Of a stretch of 64,000 nt of DNA, positions 9,374-18,127 are shown in pieces. Under the pieces are notes generated by a model that saw only the letters and a list, made by a program, of their open reading frames with translations, was not told the origin of the DNA and did no database searches. Position numbers and translations under genes: made by a program. The stretch is from Teichococcus rhizosphaerae (GTDB lineage Bacteria; Pseudomonadota; Alphaproteobacteria; Acetobacterales; Acetobacteraceae). Numbering within the stretch: the stretch's first letter is position 1; each line of letters begins with the position of its first letter. Location of the stretch: contig NZ_PDNU01000012.1 of the NCBI RefSeq assembly GCF_002631185.1, forward strand, positions 62,001-126,000. Direction: 5' to 3'.

Positions 9374-11041
9374 GTGAACATCGCCAACCGCATCCTCCTG
9401 GGCTTCACTGCCATCACGCTGCTGCTGATTGGCCTCGGCCTCTACAGCCTGAACCAGATCAGCGTGGTCACCCGTTCCTCCGAGGTCATCGTCACCCGCG
9501 ACCTGGCGATGCTGCGCAAGCTGATGGAGCTGCAGGACGCCGAGAGCAGCCTGCAGGACGCCCGCAGCCGCGCCGTGTTGGGCTTCCTGCTGCGCAGCCT
9601 GGGCCGCGAGGCGGAGGGCGACGACGCCCCGCCCCAGGTGCCGCGCCATGCCGGCGAGGCCGAGCGCCTGCTGAACGAGATCCAGGCCCTGGCCAGCCAG
9701 AACCTGGCCAACTCCGTCTCGCAGGAGCGTCGGGAGGGCTGGCAGCGGATCAACCAGATCATCAGCCAGGCCGCGCTGCCCCTGCGGCAGATCCGCGAGC
9801 GCAGCCAGGAGCAGATGCGGCTCATCCAGGGCGGCGGGCTGGAGGCGGTGCAGGGCGTGAGCGCCGCCCTGCTGCCGGTGCGGCAGGACTTCTACCGCCT
9901 CATCACCCAGCTGCAGGACACGCTGAACGAGGTGATCAGCACCGGGCAGCGCCGCAGCAACGAGATCTATCTCGACAGCCGCTTCAACGTGATCCTGGTG
10001 CTGATCAGCGCGGTGCTGCTCGGCATCATCATCACGGTGCTGATCCGCCGCTCCATCGTGCAGCCGCTCTCGGCCTTCATGGGCTTCGTCGAGCGCGTCG
10101 GGCGCGGCGACCTGGGCGGCGCGGCGGCCTCGACCGGGCCCGACGAGCTGGGCCGCCTGGGCGGCACGCTCAACGCCATGGTGGACGGCCTGCGCCAGCT
10201 CGCCCGCCAGAGCCGCGAGGCGACCGAGAACCTGAACGCCGCCGCCGCCGAGATCCGCGCCAGCACCCAGGAACAGGCCGCGAGCGTGGAGGAGCAGCTC
10301 GCCGCCGTGCAGGAAACCGCCGCCACGGTGGACGAGATCACCCATTCCGGGGTCCAGATCGGCAAGCGCGCGCAGGAGGTGATCGCCTCCGCGCAGGCCA
10401 CGGCGCAGACCTCCTCCGCCGGGCTGCGCGCGGTGGACGAGACCGTGCGCGCCATGGACGCCATCCGCGAGCAGGCGGAGGCGGTGGCCACCAACATCGT
10501 CGCGCTTTCGGAGAAGACCCAGGCGATCGGCGAGATCATCGCGACCGTCAACGACATCTCGGAGCGCAGCCACCTGCTGGCGCTGAACGCCGCCATCGAG
10601 GCCGCCGCCGCCGGCGAGCAGGGCCGCAGCTTCGCCATCGTCGCCGCCGAGATGAAGACGCTGGCCGACCAGGCGAAGGAGGCAACCAGCCAGGTGCGCT
10701 CGATCCTGGGCGACATCCAGCGCGGCATCAACGCCTCCGTCATGCTGACCGAGGAGGCGGTGAAGCGCGTGGCCACGGGGCGCGAGCGCACCGACACCAC
10801 CCAGAGCACCATCACCGAGATCAGCGGCCGCATCCAGGAGAGCGTCCACACCTTCCAGCAGATCGTGGCCAGCACCAACCAGCAGCAGCTCGGCATCGAG
10901 CAGGTGATGAGCGCGCTGCAGAACATCCGGCAGGCCAGCCAGCAGACGGCGGCCGGCACGCGGCAGCTCGACACGGCGGCGGCCAACCTGTCGCAGCTGT
11001 CGCAGCAGCTCGTCGCCCTGGCCGACCGCTACCGGCTCTGA
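9374..11041 (+). CDS. mcp: Methyl-accepting chemoreceptor (membrane)
   Basis: A 555-residue receptor with a GTG start 4 bases after the previous stop. TM1 is about residues 7-27, a mainly helical periplasmic domain of about 180 residues follows, TM2 is about 207-229 (VILVLISAVLLGIIITVLI), then HAMP to about 285. The cytoplasmic signalling hairpin carries the conserved tip ISERSHLLALNAAIEAAAAG and EQGRSFAIVAAEMKTLADQA. Gln/Glu pairs for methylation flank it. No C-terminal CheR-tethering pentapeptide is seen; it ends DRYRL. It is the input of this operon; the ligand is unknown. Confidence 0.93.
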   Translation: MNIANRILLGFTAITLLLIGLGLYSLNQISVVTRSSEVIVTRDLAMLRKLMELQDAESSLQDARSRAVLGFLLRSLGREAEGDDAPPQVPRHAGEAERLLNEIQALASQNLANSVSQERREGWQRINQIISQAALPLRQIRERSQEQMRLIQGGGLEAVQGVSAALLPVRQDFYRLITQLQDTLNEVISTGQRRSNEIYLDSRFNVILVLISAVLLGIIITVLIRRSIVQPLSAFMGFVERVGRGDLGGAAASTGPDELGRLGGTLNAMVDGLRQLARQSREATENLNAAAAEIRASTQEQAASVEEQLAAVQETAATVDEITHSGVQIGKRAQEVIASAQATAQTSSAGLRAVDETVRAMDAIREQAEAVATNIVALSEKTQAIGEIIATVNDISERSHLLALNAAIEAAAAGEQGRSFAIVAAEMKTLADQAKEATSQVRSILGDIQRGINASVMLTEEAVKRVATGRERTDTTQSTITEISGRIQESVHTFQQIVASTNQQQLGIEQVMSALQNIRQASQQTAAGTRQLDTAAANLSQLSQQLVALADRYRL

Positions 11042-11111
11042 GCGGAGGGCCGCCCATGCGCATGCCACGGGCCGCCCGGCCATCCATGGCCCGACCCTGG
11101 GGTGGCGCCGC

Positions 11112-13373
11112 ATGAACGAGCTGCGCCAGGAGCTGCTGGCCGCCTTCGCCATCGAGCACCAGGAGCACCTCCAGGCGATCCGCGCCGCGCTGGCGGCCGC
11201 CGAGGCCGGCCAGCCCTTCGACCTGCGCGACATCTTCCGCCGCGCCCACAGCCTGAAGGGCGCCGCCCGCGCCGTGGACCTGCCGGCGGTGGAGGAGCTG
11301 TCCCACCGGCTGGAGGCGGTGTTCATGCGGGTGGGGGAGGGCTCGCTGTCCCTGACGCCCGCGAGCATCGCCACGGTGCAGCTCGGCCTCGACGGCATCG
11401 AGGGCTATGTGGCCGCGCTGGAGGACAACCCGAGCCCGGAGCCGCCCCGGGCCGCGCTCGGGGCGCTGGAGAAGCTGCTGGAGGCCTCGCGCCCACTGGG
11501 GACGGCCACCACCGCCATGCCGGCCGGCACGCCCGCCGCGCCCGAGGCGGAGGCGCCGCCCCCGGGCGGCGGCGCCCACGCCGAGGCGGCGGGGGGCGGG
11601 GTGGAATATCTCCGCGTGCGCGTGGAGCATCTCGAGGAGCTCGCCCGGGCGGTCCACACCCTCTCCGACACCCTGTCGCGGCAGGCCGATGTGGATGCCG
11701 CCCTGCGCGCGCTGGAGGCCGACATGCGCGGCCTGCGGCGGGAATGGGACAGGCTCGGCCAGTCGGCGGCGCTGGCGGGCCGCGCCGAGGCTGCCGGGGG
11801 CGGCGGCAATGGCGGGCGGCTGCGCGACTTCGACCATGAGCTGTCCGCCCTCTTCCGCCAGCTCGGCCACCTCGCGCGGCAGCAGCGCGCCGTGGCGGGA
11901 GCGGCCGAGGCCGCCGCCACCCAGCTCCGCGCGCGGGTCGAGCGCATCGCCCTGGTGCCGGCCGAGGCGGTGCTGGGCTCGCTCGCCCGCATGACGCGCG
12001 ACCTGGTGCGCGAGGCGGGGCAGGACGCCACGGTGCGCATGGAGGGGCTGGAGCTGGAAGCGGACCGCCGGGTGCTCCAGACGCTGAAGGACCCGGTGAC
12101 CCACCTGCTGCGCAACGCGGTCAGCCACGGGCTGGAGGGGGCGGCGGAGCGCGCCGCCCAGGGCAAGCCGCCGCAGGCCGAGATCGGGCTGCGGCTGGCG
12201 GCGCGGGGCGGCCTGCTGGTGCTGACCATATCCGATGACGGCCGCGGCCCGGACCTGGCGCGGATCGAGGCCGTGGCGGTGCAGCGCGGCCTGCTGCCGC
12301 CCCGCCCGGCCGACATGCCGCCGCCGCCCGCCGAGCACCTGCTCTCGCTGGTGTTCGAGCCGGGCTTCTCCACCACCGAGACGGCCGATCACCTTTCCGG
12401 CCGGGGGATCGGCCTGTCTGTGGTGGCGGAGGCCGCGCGCCGGCTGCGCGGCACCGTGGCGCTGCGCCAGCGCCGGCCCTGGGGGGCGGAAGTCGAGATC
12501 GTGGTGCCCTTCTCGGCCGCCCGCCAGCCCCTGCTGCTGGTGGAGGTGGGCGGCGAGACCTATGGCTTGCCGACGCGGGGCGTGGAGCGCCTGCTGCGCC
12601 TGCCGGCCGCGCGCATGGAGAGTGTCGAAGGGCAGCCGGTGACACGCATCGAAATCGGCGGACGTGACGTTATTGCCCCCGTGATCGCGCTGCCCACCCT
12701 TCTCGGCAGGCCTGCCTCCGCCATTCCGGTGGAGGCCGGGCATCTGAGCCTCGTGCTGCTGCGCAGCGGCGAGCGCCGTTGCGCGCTGGCCGTGGACACG
12801 CTGAACGACGTCCGCACCCTGACGGTGGAGGCGCTGGACGCGCCCGGCGCCGAGGCGGAGCTGGTGGCCGGGGTGGCGATGCAGGATGGCGAGCGCCCGA
12901 CCCTGGTGCTGAGCCCGGAAGGGCTGGTGAGCCGCTGGCTGCGCGACGAGGGGCGGCTGGCCTCGGCCGCGCTCGGCCTGGCGCCGGCGCCGCAGCCCCG
13001 CGCCTCGGCGACGATCCTGGTGGTGGACGATTCCATCACCACCCGCACGCTGGAGAAGAGCATCCTGGAGGCACAGGGCTTCCGCGTGGTGCTGAGCGTG
13101 GACGGGCTGGACGCGCTGAACCTGCTGCGCAGCGGCGAGGTGGCGGTCGACCTCGTGGTGGCGGATGTGGAGATGCCGCGGCTGGACGGCTTCGGCCTGC
13201 TGCAGGCGATGAAGAACGATCCGCGCCTGGCGCCGGTGCCGGTGATCCTGATGACCTCCCGCGCCAGCGCCGAGGATGTGCGGCGCGGGCTCGACCTCGG
13301 CGCCGGGGCCTACATCACCAAGCAGAAGTTCGACCAGCGGGAATTGCTGGCGACGATCGGCCAGATGCTCTGA
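11112..13373 (+). CDS. cheA: CheA-type histidine kinase with fused receiver domain
   Basis: A 753-residue hybrid CheA. The HPt domain (1-110) has IFRRAHSLKGAAR with phospho-accepting His46. After a Pro-Ala linker comes a dimerisation region, then the ATPase with LLRNAVSHGLEGAA (N box), ISDDGRGPDLARIE (G1) and SGRGIGLSVV (G2). A CheW-like regulatory domain spans about 465-600. The C-terminal receiver (about 632-753) has VVDDSITTRTLEKS, the acceptor in LVVADVEMPRLDGFG, and a final Lys in YITKQKF. No separate CheY-binding P2 domain is apparent. CheA-REC fusions typify WspE, FrzE and Che3 pathways. It may phosphorylate CheB and the receiver domains of the two downstream kinases. Confidence 0.93.
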   Translation: MNELRQELLAAFAIEHQEHLQAIRAALAAAEAGQPFDLRDIFRRAHSLKGAARAVDLPAVEELSHRLEAVFMRVGEGSLSLTPASIATVQLGLDGIEGYVAALEDNPSPEPPRAALGALEKLLEASRPLGTATTAMPAGTPAAPEAEAPPPGGGAHAEAAGGGVEYLRVRVEHLEELARAVHTLSDTLSRQADVDAALRALEADMRGLRREWDRLGQSAALAGRAEAAGGGGNGGRLRDFDHELSALFRQLGHLARQQRAVAGAAEAAATQLRARVERIALVPAEAVLGSLARMTRDLVREAGQDATVRMEGLELEADRRVLQTLKDPVTHLLRNAVSHGLEGAAERAAQGKPPQAEIGLRLAARGGLLVLTISDDGRGPDLARIEAVAVQRGLLPPRPADMPPPPAEHLLSLVFEPGFSTTETADHLSGRGIGLSVVAEAARRLRGTVALRQRRPWGAEVEIVVPFSAARQPLLLVEVGGETYGLPTRGVERLLRLPAARMESVEGQPVTRIEIGGRDVIAPVIALPTLLGRPASAIPVEAGHLSLVLLRSGERRCALAVDTLNDVRTLTVEALDAPGAEAELVAGVAMQDGERPTLVLSPEGLVSRWLRDEGRLASAALGLAPAPQPRASATILVVDDSITTRTLEKSILEAQGFRVVLSVDGLDALNLLRSGEVAVDLVVADVEMPRLDGFGLLQAMKNDPRLAPVPVILMTSRASAEDVRRGLDLGAGAYITKQKFDQRELLATIGQML

Positions 13374-13375
13374 CC

Positions 13376-14440
13376 ATGCCTTCCCAGCCCGTTCGCGTCA
13401 TGATCGTCGAGGATTCCCTGGTGGTGCGTCGCCTACTCGCCCACATCGTCTCGCGCGATCCGCGCCTGACGCTGGCGGCCGCCGTGGGTTCCGCCGAGGA
13501 GGCGCTGCAGGAGCTGCCGCGCATCCGCCCGGACGTGATCTCCATGGACATCCGCCTCCCCGGCATGGACGGGCTGGAGGCCACGCGGCGGATCATGGCC
13601 GAGCAGCCCACGCCCATCGTCGTCATCGCCGACAGCGTCGAGGACAGCTCGCTGCGCATCTCCATGAACGCGCTGCGCGCCGGCGCGCTTTCGGTGGTGG
13701 AGAAGCCGGTGGGGATGGAGACCGGCGGCCATGAGCGGGTGTCGGAGATGATCTGCACCCAGCTCTACATCATGAGCCAGGTGCCGGTGATCCGGCGCCG
13801 CATGTCGGCCGCGCGCCTTTCGCGGCCGACGCCGGCGCCGGCGCGGCCTGAGCCCGTGGCGCCGCAGGCGCCCGCCATGCTGGGCATCGCCGCCTCCACC
13901 GGCGGGCCGCCGGCGCTGGCCCAGGTGCTGGGCGCGCTCAGCCCGCAATTCCCCCTGCCCGTGCTGCTGGTGCAGCACATGGGCGCCGCCTTCATGGAGG
14001 GCTTCGCCAGCTGGCTGGACGGGGTGGTGCCGCTCCGGGTCGGGATCGCGCAGGATGGCGAGGTGCCGCGTCCGGGCCAGGTCTATGTCGCGCCGGGCAA
14101 CCGCCACCTGCTGCTGGCGCCGAAGGGCGTCCTGCGCGTGACGGCGGACCCGCCGGTGGCCAGCCAGCGGCCGGCGGCCACCTTGCTGTTCCGCTCCATG
14201 GCCGGGGCGCTGGGCCCGCGGGGCCTGGGCGTCCTGCTCACCGGCATGGGCGAGGACGGGGCGCTGGGGCTGGCCGAGATGCGGCAGGCGGGGGCCTTCA
14301 CCATCACCGAGCATGAGAGCACGGCCGTGGTCTATGGCATGCCGGCGGCGGCGGTGCGGCTGGGCGGCTCCGGCCTCAGCCTGCCGCTGCCGCTGATCGG
14401 GCCGCACCTGCAGCAGCTTGCCCTCCGGGCCACGCCCTGA
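13376..14440 (+). CDS. cheB: CheB-type protein-glutamate methylesterase
   Basis: A 354-residue protein with an N-terminal receiver (VMIVEDSLVVRRLL; acceptor in VISMDIRLPGMDGLE; Lys in VVEKPVG) and a C-terminal methylesterase from about residue 160. The catalytic triad positions are visible: Ser in IAASTGGPPAL, His in LLVQHMG and Asp in TGMGEDGALG. It would demethylate or deamidate the receptor, balancing CheR. It starts 2 bases after the cheA stop, and its stop overlaps the next start (TGATG). Confidence 0.93.
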   Translation: MPSQPVRVMIVEDSLVVRRLLAHIVSRDPRLTLAAAVGSAEEALQELPRIRPDVISMDIRLPGMDGLEATRRIMAEQPTPIVVIADSVEDSSLRISMNALRAGALSVVEKPVGMETGGHERVSEMICTQLYIMSQVPVIRRRMSAARLSRPTPAPARPEPVAPQAPAMLGIAASTGGPPALAQVLGALSPQFPLPVLLVQHMGAAFMEGFASWLDGVVPLRVGIAQDGEVPRPGQVYVAPGNRHLLLAPKGVLRVTADPPVASQRPAATLLFRSMAGALGPRGLGVLLTGMGEDGALGLAEMRQAGAFTITEHESTAVVYGMPAAAVRLGGSGLSLPLPLIGPHLQQLALRATP

Positions 14441-16176
14441 TGCCGAACCGGCCCGTTCCCCCCGGCACGCCCGTGCTGCTGGTCGAGGATTCCGAGACCC
14501 AGGCCCTGCAGATGCGCCGGCTGCTGGAAGGCCAGGGCTTCGCCGTGCGCCGCACCGCCACGGCGGAGCTGGCGCTGGAGGCGCTGAACGAGGCGCTGCC
14601 GGCCCTGGTGATCGCCGACTACCACCTGCCCGGCATGAACGGCGACGAGCTGGCCCGGCAGATCCGCCTCAACAGCCGCACCCGCGCCATTCCCGTGCTG
14701 ATGCTGACGGAGGCGCGCGAGGGCGACCTGGAGCGCCAGGGGCTCGAGAGCGGCGCCGACGCCTATGTGCCGAAATCGGCCGACCGGGACCTGCTGCTGC
14801 TGCGCATCAAGGCCCTGCTGCGCCGCCGTGCCGTGGCCGGCCCGGCCGGTCAGGGGCCGGGGGTGGCCGCGTTCCGGCGCGCGCGGATGCTCCTCGTCGA
14901 TGACAGCGTCACCTACCGCACCTACCTCGCCGGGCTGCTGAGCCGCGACGGCTACATGGTGGAGGCCGTGGGCGATGCCGAGGCGGCGGTGGAAGCGGCG
15001 GCCGCGGCGCCGCAGAGCTGGGACTGCGTGGTGCTGAACGCCTTCAGCGCCAGCTTCGACGGCGTCACCCTCTGCGCCCGGCTGAACGCGCTGCGCGCCG
15101 CCGCCTCGGGCGGCGCGGGGGACGGGGCGGGGTTCCAGATCGTCGCCCTCGGCAGCGACAGCCCGGCCGAGCGCGAAACGCTGGCGCATGTCTTCGAGGC
15201 CGGCGCCGACGACCTGATCCCCGCCATGGCGGAGGCCAAGGTGATGAGCGTGCGCATCCGCGCCGCGCTGCGCCGCAAGCTGCTGCAGGACGAGGACCGC
15301 CGCAGCGCCGCCGAGCTGCGCGACCGCGAGCTGGCCATGGAGCGCGCCCAGGCGGAGGCCGCCGCCGCCCAGGCCAAGGCCGCCCTGGCCGAGGCGCTGG
15401 CCCGCGCCAACGGGGAACTGGAGGACGCCAACCGCCAGCTGCGCGAAACCCAGACCAAGCTGGTGCAGGCCGCCAAGATGGCCTCTCTGGGCGAGCTGGT
15501 GGCCGGCATCGCGCATGAGATCAACAACCCGCTCGCCTTCATCATCGCCCACCAGGGAACGGTGGACCGGCTGCTGGGGCAGATCCAGGCGGGCCTCGGC
15601 GAGGACCAGGCGGCGCAGCCTCTGGTCAGCCGCTGCCGCGACCGCTCGCGGTCCATGGCGCTGGGGCTCGGACGGATCCAGGACCTGGTGCTGAAGCTGC
15701 GCAAGTTCTCCCGCCAGGACGACGCCTTCCAGCGCGTCAATGTGCCCGACGCGCTGGACACGGTGCTGGCGCTGCTGGCGCACAAGCTGGGCGAGCGCAT
15801 CATTGTGGAGCGCCGCTACGAGGCGGTGCCGGAGCTGCGCTGCTCGCCCGCGCTGCTGAACCAGGTGGTGATGAACATCGTCAGCAACGCCGCCGACGCC
15901 ATCCCCGACCAGGGCCGCATCCGCATCGCCACCTCGAACGACGGGGAATTCTATCGCATCGCCGTGACCGACAGCGGCCCGGGCGTGCCGGACGCGCTGC
16001 GCGAGCGTATCTTCGAGCCCTTCTTCACCACCAAGCCGGTGGGTTCCGGCACCGGGCTGGGCCTGGCCATTGCCTACAACGTCATCCAGGCGCATGAGGG
16101 CACCATCTCGGTCGAGAACGAACCGGCGGGCGGCGCGACCTTCACGGTCAGCGTGCCGATGAAAGCGGGACGCTAA
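14440..16176 (+). CDS. Histidine kinase with two N-terminal receivers (CheS3-like)
   Basis: A 578-residue protein. Receiver 1 (about 10-128) is complete: LLVEDSETQ, acceptor in [12 protein letters not shown], Lys in AYVPKS. Receiver 2 (about 147-275) keeps the acidic pair LLVDDSVTY but has Asn at the acceptor site ([13 protein letters not shown]) and no conserved Lys, so it looks like a pseudo-receiver. A coiled coil (about 285-345) leads to the HisKA domain [12 protein letters not shown] and an ATPase ending [12 protein letters not shown]. The layout matches what I recall of CheS3, the output kinase of the cyst-related Che3 pathway of Rhodospirillum centenum. It may take phosphate from CheA on receiver 1. 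Its own downstream partner is unclear. Confidence 0.88.
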   Translation: MPNRPVPPGTPVLLVEDSETQALQMRRLLEGQGFAVRRTATAELALEALNEALPALVIADYHLPGMNGDELARQIRLNSRTRAIPVLMLTEAREGDLERQGLESGADAYVPKSADRDLLLLRIKALLRRRAVAGPAGQGPGVAAFRRARMLLVDDSVTYRTYLAGLLSRDGYMVEAVGDAEAAVEAAAAAPQSWDCVVLNAFSASFDGVTLCARLNALRAAASGGAGDGAGFQIVALGSDSPAERETLAHVFEAGADDLIPAMAEAKVMSVRIRAALRRKLLQDEDRRSAAELRDRELAMERAQAEAAAAQAKAALAEALARANGELEDANRQLRETQTKLVQAAKMASLGELVAGIAHEINNPLAFIIAHQGTVDRLLGQIQAGLGEDQAAQPLVSRCRDRSRSMALGLGRIQDLVLKLRKFSRQDDAFQRVNVPDALDTVLALLAHKLGERIIVERRYEAVPELRCSPALLNQVVMNIVSNAADAIPDQGRIRIATSNDGEFYRIAVTDSGPGVPDALRERIFEPFFTTKPVGSGTGLGLAIAYNVIQAHEGTISVENEPAGGATFTVSVPMKAGR

Positions 16177-16179
16177 GTT

Positions 16180-18069
16180 GTGCAGGCGATGAACTTGAAC
16201 CCACCCGCCACCCTGCTGCTCGTCGATGACGAGCCGGAGATCCTGGTCGCGCTCTCCGATCTGTTCGAGGACGAGTTCCGCGTGCTGACCGCCTCCTCCG
16301 GCGCGCGGGGGCTGGAGATCCTGGCGGCCGAGCCGGACGTTCACGTCATCATCTCCGACCAGCGCATGCCGGAGATGACGGGCGACGTCTTTCTCGGCCG
16401 CGCGCGGCAGGTCAGCCGGTCCGAGGCCCTGCTGCTCACCGGCTATGCCGACCTCGAGGCGGTGATCAACGCGCTGAACCATGGCCGCATCGCCGGCTAC
16501 GCGCCGAAGCCGTGGGAGCCGGCGGCGCTGCTGAGCATGGTGCGCAACGCCGCCGAGCGCTTCCGCCTCGCCCGCGCGCTGGAGACGGAGCAGGCGCTGC
16601 TCCAGGGCCTGCTGGAATCCTCGGCCGATCCGCTCAGCTTCAAGGATGCGCAGGGCCGCTTCGTGCGGCTGAACGCGGCCAAGGCGGCGGCGCTGTCCTG
16701 CCCACTGAACGATTGCCTCGGCCGCGAGGAGGCGGGGATGCTGGAGGGCGTGGCGGCGGCCGCGGCCCTGCGGAGCGCCGATGCGGAGGCGATGGCCCGC
16801 CGCCGGGCGGTGGAGACGCTGGAGCAGCGGCAGGAGCCGGGCGGCCCGCCGCGCTGGGTGCGGGTCAGCCGCATCCCGATCCTGGACGGCGAGGGCCGGG
16901 CGACGCACCTGGCCACGGTCGAGCACGACATGACCGAGCAGCGCGCGCTGGAGGAGCGGCTGCACCAGGCCGAGAAGATGCAGGCGCTGGGCACCATGGC
17001 CGGCGGCGTCGCGCATGACTTCAACAACCTGCTGACGGCGATCCTCGGCAGCCTGGAGCTGCTGCTGCACACCGGCCTGGCGCAGCCGCGGCAGGAGAGG
17101 CTGGTGAAGAACGCCATCATGGCGGCCGAGCGCGGCTCCACCCTGACGCAGCGCCTCCTCAGCTTCAGCCGCAAGCGCGAGCTGCAGCTCCGCGCCTCGG
17201 ACGTGAACCAGCTGGTGGCGGATGTGGAGGACCTGCTGCTGCGCAGCCTGGGCGATGCCTTCACCCTGCACCGCCACCTGGATGAGGGGCTGTGGCCCGC
17301 CATGGTGGACCCGGAGCAGTTCGGCCTGGCGCTGCTGAACCTCTGCATCAACAGCCGCGACGCCATGCCGGAGGGCGGCGAGATCTCCATCCGCACCCGC
17401 AACGTGACGGTGAGGGAGGAGGAGGTCGGCGATCTCACGGGGGGCGACTATGTGGCCATCGCCGTGTCCGACACCGGCAGCGGCATGCCGCCCGAGGTGA
17501 TGGCGCAGGCCTTCGAGCCCTTCTTCACCACCAAGGAGGTGGGCAAGGGGACGGGGCTTGGCCTGTCCATGGTGTATGGGCTGACGCGCCAATCGGGCGG
17601 CACCACCGTCATCACCAGCGCGCCGGGGGAGGGCACCACGGTGGAGCTGTTCCTGCCGCGGGCGCGGCGGCCGGCGGAGATGCCGGCGCGCCAGGATGGC
17701 GCGCCGCAGCCTACCGCCCATCCCGTGACGGTGCTGGTGGTGGATGACGACCCGGCGGTCCGCCGCGTCACCGCCACCTTCCTGTCCGATCTCGGGCACC
17801 GGGTGGTGGAGGTGCCGGACGGGGAGGCGGCCCTGCGCATGCTGCGCGAGGAGCCGGGAATCCGGCTGATGGTCTCCGACCTGGTGATGCCGCGCATGAG
17901 CGGCGTGGAGCTGACCGAAGGCGCGCGCAGCCTGCGCCCCGCCCTGCCGATCCTGCTGCTGACCGGCTATGCCGATCCCGCCCGCGTGCCCGAGGGCTAC
18001 CCCGTGCTGCGCAAGCCCTTCCGCCGCGCCGACCTGGCGCAATGGGTGGCCGAGCTGTTGCAGGACTGA
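16180..18069 (+). CDS. Hybrid histidine kinase, REC-PAS-HisKA-HATPase-REC
   Basis: A 629-residue protein, last gene of the chemosensory operon. The N-terminal receiver has LLVDDEPEILVAL, acceptor in IISDQRMPEMTGD, and Lys in YAPKPWEP. A PAS-like region (about 130-250, QALLQGLLESSADPLSFKDA) has no visible cofactor site. HisKA shows MAGGVAHDFNNLLTAILG; the ATPase has NLCINSRDAMPEGG and GTGLGLSMVYGL. A complete C-terminal receiver follows (LVVDDDPAVRRVT; LMVSDLVMPRMSG; VLRKPF). No DNA-binding or GGDEF domain exists, so signal must pass onward to an unlinked protein. GTG at 16180 is taken as start; ATG at 16189 is an alternative. Confidence 0.88.
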   Translation: MQAMNLNPPATLLLVDDEPEILVALSDLFEDEFRVLTASSGARGLEILAAEPDVHVIISDQRMPEMTGDVFLGRARQVSRSEALLLTGYADLEAVINALNHGRIAGYAPKPWEPAALLSMVRNAAERFRLARALETEQALLQGLLESSADPLSFKDAQGRFVRLNAAKAAALSCPLNDCLGREEAGMLEGVAAAAALRSADAEAMARRRAVETLEQRQEPGGPPRWVRVSRIPILDGEGRATHLATVEHDMTEQRALEERLHQAEKMQALGTMAGGVAHDFNNLLTAILGSLELLLHTGLAQPRQERLVKNAIMAAERGSTLTQRLLSFSRKRELQLRASDVNQLVADVEDLLLRSLGDAFTLHRHLDEGLWPAMVDPEQFGLALLNLCINSRDAMPEGGEISIRTRNVTVREEEVGDLTGGDYVAIAVSDTGSGMPPEVMAQAFEPFFTTKEVGKGTGLGLSMVYGLTRQSGGTTVITSAPGEGTTVELFLPRARRPAEMPARQDGAPQPTAHPVTVLVVDDDPAVRRVTATFLSDLGHRVVEVPDGEAALRMLREEPGIRLMVSDLVMPRMSGVELTEGARSLRPALPILLLTGYADPARVPEGYPVLRKPFRRADLAQWVAELLQD

Positions 18070-18127
18070 GCCGCCGGACGGCGGGCGGCGGCCTGGAGGG
18101 CGCGGTTCCCCTCCCTTCCGGCCCGGT

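Noticed and set aside
14332-18042. A 1236-codon open frame on the minus strand
   Set aside because: It is antisense to cheB and the two kinases, has Gln/His/Arg-rich composition without domain motifs, and arises because high-GC codons leave few stops on the opposite strand.
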